Source: Lota lota
Taxonomy: Eukaryota > Chordata > Actinopteri > Gadiformes > Lotidae
DNA length: 64,000 nucleotides
Direction: 5' to 3'
Assembly: GCA_026745465.1 (NCBI GenBank)
Contig: JACYXH010000122.1
Location: 108,517 to 172,516, forward strand
Shown here: piece after piece, positions 44,041 to 56,384 of the stretch
Position numbering within the stretch: position 1 is the stretch's first letter
Layout of the letters: every line of letters begins with the position of its first letter
Notes under the pieces: generated by a model
What the model was told of the DNA's origin: nothing
Seen by the model: the letters and a program-made list of their open reading frames with translations, nothing else
Database searches by the model: none
Position numbers and translations under genes: made by a program

Positions 44041-44739
44041 TTCAGAAATAGTCTTTGTTGTTGACACATGAGCTTCAAGTTTTTACTGTTCTACTACTAC
44101 TACTATTCATGCATCATTTCAGTTTTAGTGTGTAAACATTTGAGAAAAACGGTAACAAAGAGGTTGAGTTGGTGTTCAATAGAGTTTAACCTTAAAGCTT
44201 CTCCACACTGGAGCAGCAGTCTGAGCAAAAGTTTAATCAGACTCTAAAGTGCCACCCGGTGGACAAAGATGGGACGAGAATCAATTGGGGAACTGAAAGC
44301 AAACGCACTTTAGATTTACTTTATTTCGTTTATCTACACAACAGTGAAGGTAAAACAAAGCCCAAGATTTAAAATGAAATACAGCAGATTTTCAATGTGA
44401 TTAAGAAGCAATATTAGGTAACAGAGGAAAACACTTTCAAATGCACTGTTTAGTTACGTATGTCTACATCTTTGTAGAAAAATAAGAAGTAGGGAGAAGA
44501 GAGAGATTTGATAAAATATATATATATGTATACTTTGACATCATATTGAACAAGAAATAAAAACATGTAATCTCCATGAATAGGGAGCAGAGCAGCCCTG
44601 CTATCAGGTCAGGATGCTGCTAGAGCTACAGCTACACACAAGGTAAGCAGCAATGTGGGAAGAAAATGGATCTAAATACAAATGAAGCTACTGTATGTTA
44701 ATTTATTTCTGTGGATATAGTTATTTATGTATTTTTATT
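44041..44739. other. No recognisable gene
   Basis: Intergenic. A minus-strand AATAAA near 44322 could serve TRIM copy 5. Short AT repeat near 44515. Confidence 0.45.
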
Positions 44740-45183
44740 TTAGGAATACACGTTATTTTTCAAACAGATTTTCTGTCTGCTTCTAATTTTGTTATTCACA
44801 TACATAATAAAATACACTAGAATGCAGGAAAGGAAGTCTGTGAAACTGATTTTATTTTCACCTCGATCATCATTCAGTTCTCTGAATTTCCTCAACCTGT
44901 AGATATCTTGGTCAGAGAAGACCCCTTTTCTTTTAACTCCCGTCTTGGTTTTTACTGACTTGACAAACACTTCTTTGTTTTCAAAATGGTATTTGATTTT
45001 CACTTCTTCCATGTTTTTGACAGACTGTACACTACCAAGGCCCACAACCTCAACCACGGAGAACACACACGCTTCAACCGAACACGAAAACATCTGGGAA
45101 ATGTAACACCACGCATGAGTTTGGTAAACTCTGTCATTGTGACCAAACAGAAATGCTGCCCAGCGATCGCTGGCTGGCTTCAA
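44740..45183 (-). CDS. Open frame of unknown nature, 147 codons
   Basis: The frame has a mixed composition, unlike the low-complexity frames around it: NMEEVKIKYHFENKEVFVK, KRKGVFSDQDIYRLRKF. No domain is recognised. It lies 210 bp past the stop of the TRIM copy 5 SPRY and could be part of its 3' UTR or a decayed exon. Confidence 0.25.
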   Translation of the reverse strand: MKPASDRWAAFLFGHNDRVYQTHAWCYISQMFSCSVEACVFSVVEVVGLGSVQSVKNMEEVKIKYHFENKEVFVKSVKTKTGVKRKGVFSDQDIYRLRKFRELNDDRGENKISFTDFLSCILVYFIMYVNNKIRSRQKICLKNNVYS

Positions 45184-45298
45184 AGATCACAAAACCCTCC
45201 CTAGACCCACTGTATTTACAAACAGACAATAAAATACCTGACATGTCTATAGGTTATCACCACACAAAAGATACAACAGTTTGAAAGTCAGTCACTCC

Positions 45299-45302
<4 letters not shown>

Positions 45303-45390
<88 letters not shown>
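45303..45390. repeat. (GA)n microsatellite
   Basis: 88 bp of pure GA, ending 2 bp before the stop codon of the TRIM copy 5 SPRY exon. Confidence 0.95.
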
Positions 45391-45391
<1 letters not shown>

Positions 45392-45393
<2 letters not shown>

Positions 45394-48030
45394 ATAACCG
45401 ACACAGAGACACCATGGAACCAGAATCATATAACATAAAGGCAGGGTAGAGGTCCTGAGTGAATGTGGACTGGAAGGTGTGGATGTGTGTCAGTGTGTCT
45501 GAGGACCCTCCTACATCTAGGGACACTTCGTAGAAGGACAGAATGCCAGCAGGCCGGTCCAGATACACTCCTACTCTTTGAGAGACAGGGAGGGGTGGGG
45601 GAGGTAATCCTGTTTTACTACCGTTGTACCAGGCAGAGTAAACATCATCATCATCATCATCATCATCACAACAATGAAGACACCAGGACTTGTTGTTCCT
45701 ACCAAGCTCACCGTCATCACTCCTTCCTCTCCTTGTGATTCCTCTGTATGTCACTCCTATATCCACATCTCCTTCCCACTCTACCTCCCAGTAACAGCGG
45801 CCAGTCAGAGCCTCTCTACACAACACCTGTCTATGGTAGTTAAATCTCTCTGGGTGATCAGGATACCACTGATTGCATCCAAGCTGTGTCACCTCTCTGT
45901 TGTCCTCAGACAGAGAGAGATGTCTGTGGGCTGTGTTTGGGTCCAGTGTGAGTTCACAGGCATCTGAAGGGAGAACAAGACATGATTAGGCTGCTAAGCC
46001 ACACAGAAATGTCATTTAAATAATGTGGAAGTGATGTATATTAGCATTATTATAAACAGCATTCCGCTTATAGTAATAATGGCTATATTACATCCATAAT
46101 AATTGTATAACACTATCATGTTTTGACTATAAAAAATACATTGTATAGTTACGTGATTATGTGTAATATAATAATGATAGTAATGAAAATTAAAAAAATT
46201 ATAATAATAATAATATATTAATGCAAACACATTCGTAATAATTATTTACAAACGTTATAGCATAACAAAAATGGCATAATAACAACAACGATTACAATAA
46301 TAGTAAAAATAGAATACACACACAATAACTATGGTACAATCATTACGTTATTAATAATGATGGTACCATCATTATTATTCAATTGTGTGTAGTATTAATA
46401 TACTGTACTAATAATTAGTACTAATCAATTATAAAATTAAAATAATACATGTTAGATTTTACACTCACACTTCTTTACACCTGGTTTCAGGTCAGGCAGC
46501 TTCTTCATCTCCATGTTCAGTATCTCCTCCAGCTGATCCAGGGATCTCCTCAAGGTCTCTACGTATGACGGAGGACGGACCTCCACCATCGTCCAGTCCC
46601 TGGTGGGTGGAGGATTCTTCAGGCATCTGAAGGTCTGGAGGAAGTGGAGGTGGTCTTCAGTGTGTGAGAGCTGCTTCACCTCTGAGCTTCTATTGGTCAG
46701 ATCTATTATTTCCTGCTCCAGCTCTTTGATGAGGTCTGGTCAGAAATCAACAACAATTCCTTTACTCCAGGCCAGGGAGAATCTTGGATAACCCCGTATT
46801 CTGGGTGGTTAGAGGAGGTTGTCTCACACAGTGATTAGTAGAGGACAAACGAGGAGAGCAGTGTTAGGAGCACGTTGTACATCTCCACACACAAGAGGAA
46901 GTAAGAGTTGCAAGTAATCAGATGGAAGTAACTTGGGGTTCCTGAGAGAAGGACGGATCACCAAAACTTATTTTTCGAAGATGTAAATTTAGAATTTTGT
47001 CAGAGATCCACACACTTCACTGGGGAGATATATATTTCAGCAGAACTACTTTCCCACCCAGAGTTCCTTTAGAACATTTCTCTACATCTTCAAGAAGTTC
47101 ATGTCTACCAGGAGATCGACAGTATGTAGGTGTTGACCTTTGGGTCCTGGTCCATCAGAAATGTGAGGGAGAGAAGTGGTAGCAGGGCTTGCAGTTGTAT
47201 TGAAGCTGCTTCACCATGAGCTTCTATTGGTCAGATCCCTCTTTCTCTGTGGATTTCAGTTTCTCATTAACCGTTTGGTTGAAATCATCCCGGCACTTTT
47301 CCATGCAGTTCATCAGAGTAGTGAAGACCTGCCCACCATCAGCTATCTCTCTGTCTGCATCTTTCTTGCTCAATTGTACTGTGTCTTTGATCTCCTTAAT
47401 CTTTAGTTTTCTCTCCTGGATCATCTGCGGAACTTCAGTCTCTATCTTGCCCAGCTGGGCCGTCTTCACTTCATATTCCTCCTTTAGAGGTACAACATGA
47501 TGGGACCTGTGGTCACCCTCTGTGCAGAACTGACACACACACACCTGTTCAGTCTGGCAGAAGAGCTCCAGTAGTTGATTGTGTTTCTTACACATCCTGT
47601 CTTCCAGACGGTCCATAGGCTCGACCAGCCGATGTTTCTTCAGGCCTGCGACTCTCTGATGTGGCTCCAGGTGGGTTTGGCAGTAAGAGGTAAAACACAC
47701 TAGGCAGGACTCCACAGCCTTCAGCTGGGTCCCAGTACAGATGTCACAGGGAACTTCTGCTGGTTCAACACAAGGCTGCTCTTTGACTCGTACAGAACTT
47801 CTAAACTGATCAATCATCTCTGAAAAGAGAGTATTGACCACTAAATCAGGTCTTGTCTGGAACAGCTTGTTGCAAACAGGACATTTGTACAGGACTTGGT
47901 CATCCCAGAACCTTGTAATACAGGTTCTGCAGAAGTTGTGTCCACATGGTGTGGTGACTGGGCTGTTGAACACATCCAGACAGATGGAACAGGAAAAGTC
48001 TTCTTCATAACAGGAAGTAGCAGAGGCCAT
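45392..48030 (-). pseudogene. TRIM copy 5, same architecture as copy 4, broken in the coiled coil
   Basis: 47224-48030 encodes a RING (CSIC, CGHNFC, CRTC, CPVC), B-boxes and half of the coiled coil, then ends KSTEKEGSDQ-stop. About 500 bp of unrelated sequence (46740-47235) follow. Homology resumes at 46739 with KELEQEI to KKLPDLKPGVKK (exon edge 46469, donor GTGAGT). After an intron much like that of copy 4 comes the B30.2 exon 45392-45963 (ACELTLDPNTAHRHLSLSED). That exon is open and holds a run of eight Asp from a (CAT)n repeat at about 45645-45668. The insert also repeats, near 47205, the bases for DLTNRSS, so the break is a rearrangement, not a clean insertion. The 5' UTR intron is 48033-48243. 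Confidence 0.85.
46740..47235. other. Foreign segment inside TRIM copy 5
   Basis: No similarity to the other copies except the last 35 bp (GAGCTTCTATTGGTCAGATC), which duplicate the coiled-coil region. No transposon ends are seen. Confidence 0.6.
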
Positions 48031-48243
48031 TCCTAGAAGAAATTTGTTTATTAGTATTTCTATACCTACTTCTCACATATTAAAAAGATAAATAACGGTT
48101 TTAACTCGTTCTAATGTAAGTGTTTTATATATTTTATTTATTGTGTTGTTATAAGCGGAAATCTTCATCCAACCGGAGGTACAACATGAAGCCCTGCAGA
48201 CAGGACAGCTTCATGAGGATTATAGTCAATATGTTGGACTTAC

Positions 48244-48330
48244 CTGATAATGTTTCTGTATTTAGTTTATAAAGTGTTGTTCTTTGTCTCCAGAAAGAGA
48301 GAAGTGCTTCCATGTTGTGTTACTTTGGTC
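48244..48330 (-). promoter_or_regulatory. 5' UTR exon of TRIM copy 5
   Basis: A donor CAG/GTAAGT at 48238-48243 on the minus strand. The upstream block with GGAAGCACTTCTCTC mirrors the flank of copies 1 and 4. Confidence 0.4.
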
Positions 48331-48754
48331 ACTCTGCATTTCAATTAAAGTAATAATTAATTCTCAAAGTCAATGTCTATCAATTGTTGTGTCCAAAAAC
48401 CACGTTAGCATAGGGTGAGCAGTCTCTGACTCCTGCCCAGCTGAAACAGCTGAGTGTTACAACGCTACACTTTCAGAGGTCGGAGATAGGAGTTAACATG
48501 GAAGCACTTATTCTGTTAGTCCCTGAAAGCTATCTACAGCATCAAATACAACGTTATCCTAATGAAACAAAACCACCCTCGTCTACAACATGGGAAGATA
48601 TTTATATATATTACATTTTTTAATCATTATAATGTAAATAAAGTAGCCTATAGTATAGTAATAATAATAAGATGCCTACCGTTAAAGTTACCCAGGGACA
48701 CTTCAGATTTAGGACCAATCCTAAAACAGAAGAATGAAAAACTATTATTTCAAC

Positions 48755-49655
48755 GATAACCAGGTGCTTGACTCCCAGCTGAAAGGTTCTGGGTTCGATC
48801 CCCAATGTCCGCAGTCCCACCTGTAGGCAGCAAGATTCCCCCTAACCCCTACCTGCTCCTTAATGACCTGTCTATGTACTGTCTAACCCCTACCTGCTCC
48901 TTAATGACCTGTCTCTGTACTGTCTAACCCCTACCTGCTCCTTAATGACCTGTCTCTGTACTGTCTAACCCCTACCTGCTCCTTAATGACCTTTCCCTGT
49001 ACTGTCTAACCCCTACCTGCTCCTTAATGACCTGTCTCTGTACTGTCTAACCCCTACCTGCTCCTTAATGACCTGTCTCTGTACTGTCTAACCCTACCTG
49101 CTCCTTAATGACCTGTCTCTGTACTGTCTAACCCCTACCTGCTCCTTAATGACCTGTCTCTGTACTGTCTAACCCCTACCTGCTCTTTAATGACCTGTCT
49201 CTGTACTGTCTAACCCCTACCTGCTCCTTTATGACCTGTCTCTGTACTGTCTAGCCCCTACCTGCTCCTTAATGACCTATCTCTGTACTGTCTAACCCCT
49301 ACCTGCTCCTTAATGACCTGTCTCTGTACTGTCTAACCCCTACCTGCTCCTTAATGACCTGTCTCTGTACTGTCTAACCCCTACCTGCTCCTTAATGACC
49401 TGTCTCTGTGCTGTCTAACCCCTACCTGCTCCTAATGACCTGTCTCTGTGCTGTCTAACCCCTACCTGCTCCTTAATGACCTGTCTCTGTGCTGTCTAAC
49501 CCCTACCTGCTCCTTAATGACCTGTCTCTGTACTGTCTAACCCCTACCTGCTCCTTAATGACCTGTCTCTGTACTGTCTAACCCCTACATGCTCCTAAAT
49601 TATCTGTATCTGAATTCACTGTCAGTCACTTTGGATAAAGAATCGGCTAAATAAT
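48755..49655 (+). mobile_element. tRNA-derived SINE swollen by an internal minisatellite
   Basis: The left end has a tRNA-like B box, GGTTCTGGGTTCGATCCCC. The right end has CAGTCACTTTGGATAAAGA then CGGCTAAAT, the conserved tail of many fish SINEs (V-SINE-like). In between lie about 19 tandem units of 41 bp (48836-49612). The 5' part of the tRNA head (A box) is not clear. Confidence 0.7.
48836..49612. repeat. 41-bp minisatellite, about 19 units
   Basis: Unit AACCCCTACCTGCTCCTTAA followed by TGACCTGTCTCTGTACTGTCT, with only a few single-base variants, so expansion is recent. No spacer structure, hence not a CRISPR. Confidence 0.95.
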
Positions 49656-49766
49656 GATATAGTAATTTTGACTAATAGTAATGCATATGTATATTTACAA
49701 ACGTTTTTAACCGTGTGTATTTACAGAAAATGAACCATTAACCTATTGATAAGTTTCAAAGTTATG

Positions 49767-49769
<3 letters not shown>

Positions 49770-49814
<45 letters not shown>
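49770..49814. repeat. (AT)n microsatellite
   Basis: A TA dinucleotide run. Confidence 0.95.
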
Positions 49815-49818
<4 letters not shown>

Positions 49819-50640
49819 TAATGATATATCGCGGATCAGAGTTGAGTACAGTACCTTAGTAATGAAGTGAGCCACACCAAACTGTCTGACTCTTAAGAAG
49901 GAAATGATGTTGTGAACCAACCAGTTGGACCAGTTCCCCTCCCAGTTTGCACTCCTCTCAGACTAACCTCTCATAGGCTGCCTTTCCATAACCTCACTCA
50001 GTGATGAAGAATAATAACTTCATTAAAATATGAACTATAGACAGAAAGCTTTGATGTGTAGAAGCTCGGACAGAGAAAAACAAAGAGACACTTGATAGTT
50101 CAAACAGCATGTAGAGACATGTCACTGATGCAGCTCCTTCTTTACAGTAGGACCAACAGGAACACAATCAATGAAGACACAAATACACTTTATCTCATTT
50201 GTTTGAATGAGTTTCCTGAAACTATAGCTCATATTCTCAAACCTCTACACACAAAGCACAGCAACAGCTAACCTTTTGCCAAAATGACACAAATCTCCTT
50301 CAAAATGCATTCATGCATTCTTGTTACGTGTTACATAATCATTAAATAGTGTAAACATTTGAGATTCTTTCTCATTTTTTGACATTTTAGTTTTCTTTTC
50401 TTTACTGGGTTGCCAAATTGTCTGCAATTTAACAGTAAATATAAAAACTGTTACTATGACAAAAACAGTCAATATATTATTATGTAAATAGTGACGTTTG
50501 CTAGGTAATTCTAACTCAGTACAGCACAAGAAATGGTGTGATTTACTGTAGTTCCTGTGTAATTAATATTTGTTCAGCAAACTGCAAAAAAATCATAGTT
50601 TGTAGGCTTGCTGAAAAAATATAAATCTGTCCTCATCTCA
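49815..50640. other. No recognisable gene
   Basis: AT-rich. The segment TGCAATTTAACAGTAAAT near 50425 recurs near 50970 and, diverged, near 52530, part of the local segmental repeats. Confidence 0.5.
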
Positions 50641-50654
50641 CCTCTGAATTCCGC

Positions 50655-50844
50655 CTCTACCTCCTCCTCCTCCTCCTCCTCCTCCTCCTCCTCCTCCTCT
50701 ACCTTTGATAGAGAGGATTATCTTCTCCCTTCATTTATCTTAAATGAGTCATCTTGTTGGGTTGCATTCTTATGTGTTTTTTCCTTCTTATCTTGTATCT
50801 ACCCTTTACATGCAGGTATTCAGAAAGGCGTGAAGGCAAGGTGG

Positions 50845-50909
<65 letters not shown>

Positions 50910-50910
50910 T
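50655..50910. repeat. (CTC)n, repeated unit and (CA)n, second copy
   Basis: (CTC)n at 50659-50700, then GATTATCTTCTCCCTTCATT, CATCTTGTTGGGTTGC and ACCCTTTACATGCAGGTATTC, ending in (CA)n at 50850-50907. Confidence 0.8.
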
Positions 50911-51509
50911 TAATGTGATATAAGAGAACGTTTAAAAAAAGATAGAAAATAGGCAGTAGTCACACAATGGGCTGCAATTTAACAGTAAATGTAAAGACTG
51001 TTGCCATGATACTAAACAGTAAATATATCTTATATATAGAAATCGTGTATTTGCTAGGTAAACCTACTTCTAACTCAGCACAGCACAGCAAGGTGTGTGA
51101 ACTGTCATCACTTGTTGTTGTAATTTAGTTTGATACAGAACAGCATATTTACAGTATGGTGCTGTCAATGAGGTCCACTTGGGCTGTACTCACAACCCAG
51201 GTCCCATCACAAGTCATGCTGAACATTGTTGGAAGGGTTTCTCATGTTTATTATCAGTACAATTATGAGTTCTGCCAAAATAGATCAAAACTCTTATTGT
51301 AAGAAAATGCTTTCAGTAGATTGTTAGTCTGGACAATGGATGTCATGAACGGTTATCTTTTATCAAATCAATGAACAGAATCAGAAAGGTAACAAAGAAA
51401 ATCTTTATTAGTTACTGTTAAATAATTCAGCAGACTGTAAAAACAAAAATCTGTTCTTAGGCTTGTTGTAAAAAGGAAATCAGTCTGGATCTCGCCTCTG
51501 ATTTTCTCA

Positions 51510-51995
51510 ACTTCCATCTCTACCTCCTCCTCTACCTCCTCCTCTACCGTCTCCTCCTCTACAGTCTCCTCCTCTACCTTCTCCTCTACCTCCTTCTCTA
51601 CCTGCTCCTCTACCCTCTCCTCTACCACCTCCTCATCTACCTTCTCCTCCAGTACCTCCTCCTCCTCCTCTACCTCCTCCTCCTCTACCTCCTCCTCTAC
51701 CTCCTCCTCTACCACCTCCTTTACCTCCTCTTCCTCTTCCTCCTCCTCCTCCTCCTCCTCTACCTCCTCCTTTACCTCCTCTTCCACTACCTCCTCCTCC
51801 TCCTCTACCTCCTCCTCCTCTACCTTCTCCTCTACCTCCTTCTCTACCTGCTCCTCTACCTGCTCCTCTACCTCCTCCTCTACCTCCTCATCTACCACCT
51901 CCTCATCTACCACCTCCTCATCTACCTCCTCCTCCTCCTCTACCTCTTCCTCCTCCTGCTCCTCTACCTCCTCCTCCCCCACCTCCTCCTCATTT
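51510..51995. repeat. Long pyrimidine tract (CTC/TAC)n
   Basis: Nearly 490 bp of C/T with TAC units. The minus strand is open as a Glu/Val repeat (51368-51982), which I take as a by-product of the repeat. Confidence 0.85.
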
Positions 51996-52204
51996 ACAGT
52001 CGGAAGTCATGTGAATACTTGTTGACATAGAAGTGTACAAATGCAATTGCCATTCATTAATCAGTAGCATACATACAAATGGACGGTATATTTTATTATG
52101 TTACCCAAATGGGAAATGTTCTACATGACTGCAACTGTTAATGATTTTATAGCATTAAAGGTTATATGAACTAGTAAGTGAAAACAATCAATGAACATTT
52201 AGTA

Positions 52205-52374
52205 TCTATAATGTAAAAATGTATCATGGGTTTGATAGGCAGGGTTATTTTCTCCCTTCATTTCTCTTCAACGGGTCATCTTGTTGGGATGCATTCTTAT
52301 GTGTTTGTTCCTTCTTATCTTGCATCTACCCTTTACAGGCATGTATTCAGAAAGGTACAAAGGCAAGGTGGCAT

Positions 52375-52436
<62 letters not shown>

Positions 52437-52460
52437 ACATTCACATACACACAGACGTTA
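52205..52460. repeat. Repeated unit and (CA)n, third copy
   Basis: GGCAGGGTTATTTTCTCCC, TCATCTTGTTGGGATGC and ACCCTTTACAGGCATGTATTC, ending in (CA)n at 52375-52440. Confidence 0.8.
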
Positions 52461-52879
52461 TTAAAGTGATATAAGATAAGGTTTTTAAAAGAAGTAAAAA
52501 AAGAAAATGCAGTAGTCCCACAATAGGCTGCAATTTAACACCACATATAAAGACTGTTGCCATGATACTAAACAGTAAATATATCATATATAAATAGTGT
52601 ATTAGCTAGGTAAACCTGATTCTAACTCATTTTTATTATCCGTACAATTATCGGTTTTGCCAATATAGATAAAAACTCTGTAAGAACTCTACTGTAAGAA
52701 CATGCTTACAGTAGACTGTGTCATTCTGGACAATAGATGTAATGATTGGTTATCATATATCAAATCAGAACAGAATCACAAAGGTAAGATGAAGAAAATC
52801 TTTATTAGTTACTGTTAAATAATTCAGCAGACTGCAAAAACAAAAATCAATTTTTAGACTTTTTGAAGAAATCAATCAG

Positions 52880-53105
52880 AATCTAGCCTCTGGTCTCCTC
52901 CTCCTCCTCCTCTGCCTCCATCTCCTCCATCTCTCCCTCCTCCTCTATCTCTACCTCCTCTATCTCTACCTACTCTATTTCTACCTCCTCCTCCTATATG
53001 GCTACCTTTGCCTCCTCCTTCTCCTCCTATATCGACACCTCCTTATTTACCTCTCCCTAATCCTCCTCCTCTACCTCTACCTCGTTCTTCTCCTCCTCTC
53101 CTCCT
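52880..53105. repeat. Pyrimidine-rich CTC tract
   Basis: Interrupted CTCCTC and CTACCTC units, as at 43795 and 51510. Confidence 0.8.
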
Positions 53106-53128
53106 TGACAGGTTGTGGTAGACTGTGC

Positions 53129-53157
53129 ACACACCATTAACGGGGTTAATGGTGTGT
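53129..53157. repeat. 13-bp perfect inverted repeat
   Basis: Arms ACACACCATTAAC and GTTAATGGTGTGT with a GGG spacer. Confidence 0.85.
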
Positions 53158-53159
53158 TT

Positions 53160-54770
53160 GCATCACTTCCTGTAGGTCTAGGACGCTCATGTTGATAATT
53201 GTAGTAATCTTTTTTAAGTCTTTTTAGTCTTCCTTTTACTTTATTGACACATTAACACTTTAAAGCGGGATTAAATGATTATCTTGTGCAACAACATTTT
53301 TTTATAAAGTTAACCGTTGGAATGGATTTATTGGCGGAAGCAAAGTGGACATAAAGTCCCTGTTTTCCCACAAAAACATGTTGGCCTGGTCCGTCCCAAA
53401 GAAGAAATATGTCATCTGTGGGTCACTCGAAAATCTAAGTTTTTATTAAAAGAACATCATCAGTTACATAAAATAACATATCATGACTTTCATTTAACAC
53501 ACATAACATAGCAGCCTAGATGAGTAATGTTACACAACGCAAAACAATGATTCAAACAACATGCAAGCTGCGAGGTTTCAGGGTTAGCAGCATCTATATG
53601 AATCACTATGGCAACGATAGAAAAAGTTGCAAACATCCTCTATATTCACTGACTGACTATTACAACATTAAAATGAATATTCATCACTAGAAATGTTATC
53701 AAAGCACATTTTAATGCCGTAACTATCTTAAAATGTTGCTTTTTTCCACTGAGAATATAATGATTGTCATCCATTTTGTTTTGGCAGAACCTTGACATAC
53801 GTATTGCTGTTTCTTCAAACAGTCAATAGGGGGCTAAAACGGTCATTTGTGTCGTTTTCAAAGACCTTTACAAACAACCTATTCTGACGTTTAGGTTGGA
53901 GATCACGTTTCATCGTTGATATTGTCAAAAAGGTTATGTGGATAGGTTGATGGTCATTGAACAGCTTATCCAAGAGAGCCATGAATCAGAACTGTGTATG
54001 TTACTCTGTTAACTAAAGCTAGCCTGCTAACATTTCTGATAACTACAGCGGGGCAAACTATGGCATCTATTTATACATTCTGATTATTGGTCTTCTGGTC
54101 AGTGATGGCACTGTCAGGATGACACTAGCAAACGAACATTAAATATGTTACATTTATATGCAAAATAAAGACAAACCAGCACATTCACATCAGGAAAAGG
54201 TGAAGTGTCAGTATCAATACATAAATATAACCCCCACTTCAATTCCATTAAAACAACCTACTCAATCAGAATTTAAGATACAACTCTACTGTGTGGATAT
54301 AATTTGTAAATCAGCTAAGCCAGACAGAGATATAAAAGCCAATAGATACTTGATTTAGTCTGTTGAAACCATCTTGAACTCGCAATCTCCTCATTTCAGA
54401 TCAAAGGATTTATGCATGACACAACTACATCTGCTCATAAAGAAGTTCACTGATTATAAACTAAAGTAAATGTATTCTATATGCTATTCTAGCACAACAT
54501 GTGGCCTGTCACAATGCCCATAATGACGGAATGCAGAACTAGCTAGCTACCTCAGACCCACTCTGAGCTACAGCATTCAGAAACTTCACTACTCAGGTCT
54601 TCTTCAGAATCAGCAGCTATGTTCCCCAGTTAGGCCAATTAGGTGCGGCGAATTTGATTCTCTCTTGTGGAAGTATAGAAGCGCAACTTGTTCACTCCTT
54701 CTGTCTGACCTGTGGAAATATAAATATAAGAAATTTAATCAAAGTGGCTGAAAAGACCTACAGCTCATTT
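53160..54770. other. No recognisable gene
   Basis: Intergenic sequence downstream of the lectin gene. The small plus-strand frames at 53317-53511 and 54158-54358 have no domain. Confidence 0.5.
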
Positions 54771-54772
54771 CA

Positions 54773-54778
54773 TTTATT
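54773..54778 (-). terminator. Candidate poly-A signal of the lectin gene
   Basis: AATAAA on the minus strand, 120 nt past the stop codon at 54898. Confidence 0.4.
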
Positions 54779-54897
54779 CATACTCCTAGGTTGAGCGTAG
54801 TATATATGAGGACTTTTATTTTCCCTAACAGGAAGCTCAAACCTCTTACTGTTTCAAGCTGGTGCATGCCTTTAGAGAAGGTTAAGCATATTTGGCT

Positions 54898-56343
54898 TTA
54901 TAAGGACCTGGTAATGGCTCTATAGGCTGGACACCAACCTGTAAAACAGATGAAGTTAAGATGTTCTTCACAAGAGCGTGGCCTCCATGTGGAAGGTTCC
55001 ACACTGGACACGCCCCCACAGGGGCTGGAATGTTGTGAGCCTTCGTCCCATTGGCTGAAGTCCATCGGCTCACCGGACATCCAAAACCAGGAGCTTCCTA
55101 AAAGTGACCTACCAACATTGAAAGAGATTAAAGAGTTACATGAGTGGAAGGAAGAATAATGTGGCCAAATATTTAGCTTTTGTTATTTTAATGGTATTTC
55201 TGATAAGACAAAGTGATGGACGGACAGGTGATCAGAAGGACAGACTTGACTGCCTGATAGACACCAAGGTCTGGCCAGCACCTGCGCAGGCCCACCCAGA
55301 GGTGGCTGGTTAGTGGGAAGGGGGCGCGAGCCACCAGCTCATCAATCATCTCCTGGTCTTCTGGGCCCATGAGGCTCAGCAGGTCCCAGTGAGAGTCTCT
55401 GCAGTAGAGCAGGGCGTCTGTCCAGCACAGCCGTGTCCCCATCAGAGTGAGGTTCCTCCCCAACTTCTGAATGCTGACGGAGGGTGCAGCAAGCTCTGTG
55501 GTAATAATTGACAGTGTGTTGTTGAGGGAGTTTTACTTTCAGCAATGTAAGTCCAGTAGAGCTATGAAGTAGAGCCTCTATAATCCCATTCAAAATAGCC
55601 TAGCCTTCTATTAATATTTACTATGTACCTATACACCGTATATACAGTCTTCTGCATTGCCAATGCCACTATCAGTATGTAGTTGTTAAACGTTCTGTCC
55701 ACTAGAGGGCATTCTACCAATTTACATTTATTTAAATATTTTATTAAATATATTTAAGTAAATATTAACATTAGCCACAAAATTTTACATTGAATGTGAT
55801 TGTTCGTTTCACACAACAATAAAATAATAACAAGTCATTGAGTTGAATGGGAGTGAACACATACAAAGTGATTTCCCTTTTGCGAAAGGCAACATACAAT
55901 TGATTCACACCAAGGTCTAATTTGTTTCGGCTCTAGCCAGGGAATAAATATGCTAAACCAATCATGTTTTGGTGATTTTGTCAGTCACCATTGAAACTGT
56001 ACAAGTTGGAGGAGGTAACAAACTATTAATGTTTTTCCACACAGTGTTCTTACTGCATCCATAGTGGTAAACTACAATCATAGACCTATAATTATCACTA
56101 TCTGTTATATGTATTGATCATTCATCTCGATAGCAGTGGGCGCTACAAGCGAATGTTTAATTCCACCTCGGTACGTGAATTTAGGTTGCTTTTGATAACA
56201 TGAAGGTGTGCCGTTGTATCGCAACTGTTTCGTTTTGGATATCAACTTTCTACGAAAGAGTGACAACTCTATTTTAGTTATCGAGCAGGGAAACCATTGT
56301 CTCCAAAACATGGATGTATTCAAGAATGCACACCCACTTATTA

Positions 56344-56384
<41 letters not shown>

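Noticed and set aside
48836-49612. Regular 41-bp array that could suggest a CRISPR
   Set aside because: Units are directly adjacent and identical along their length, with no variable spacers, inside a fish SINE.
51368-51982. 204-codon Glu/Val-rich open frame on the minus strand
   Set aside because: It is the translation of an imperfect (CTC/TAC)n pyrimidine tract, with no splice signals or non-repeat domain.
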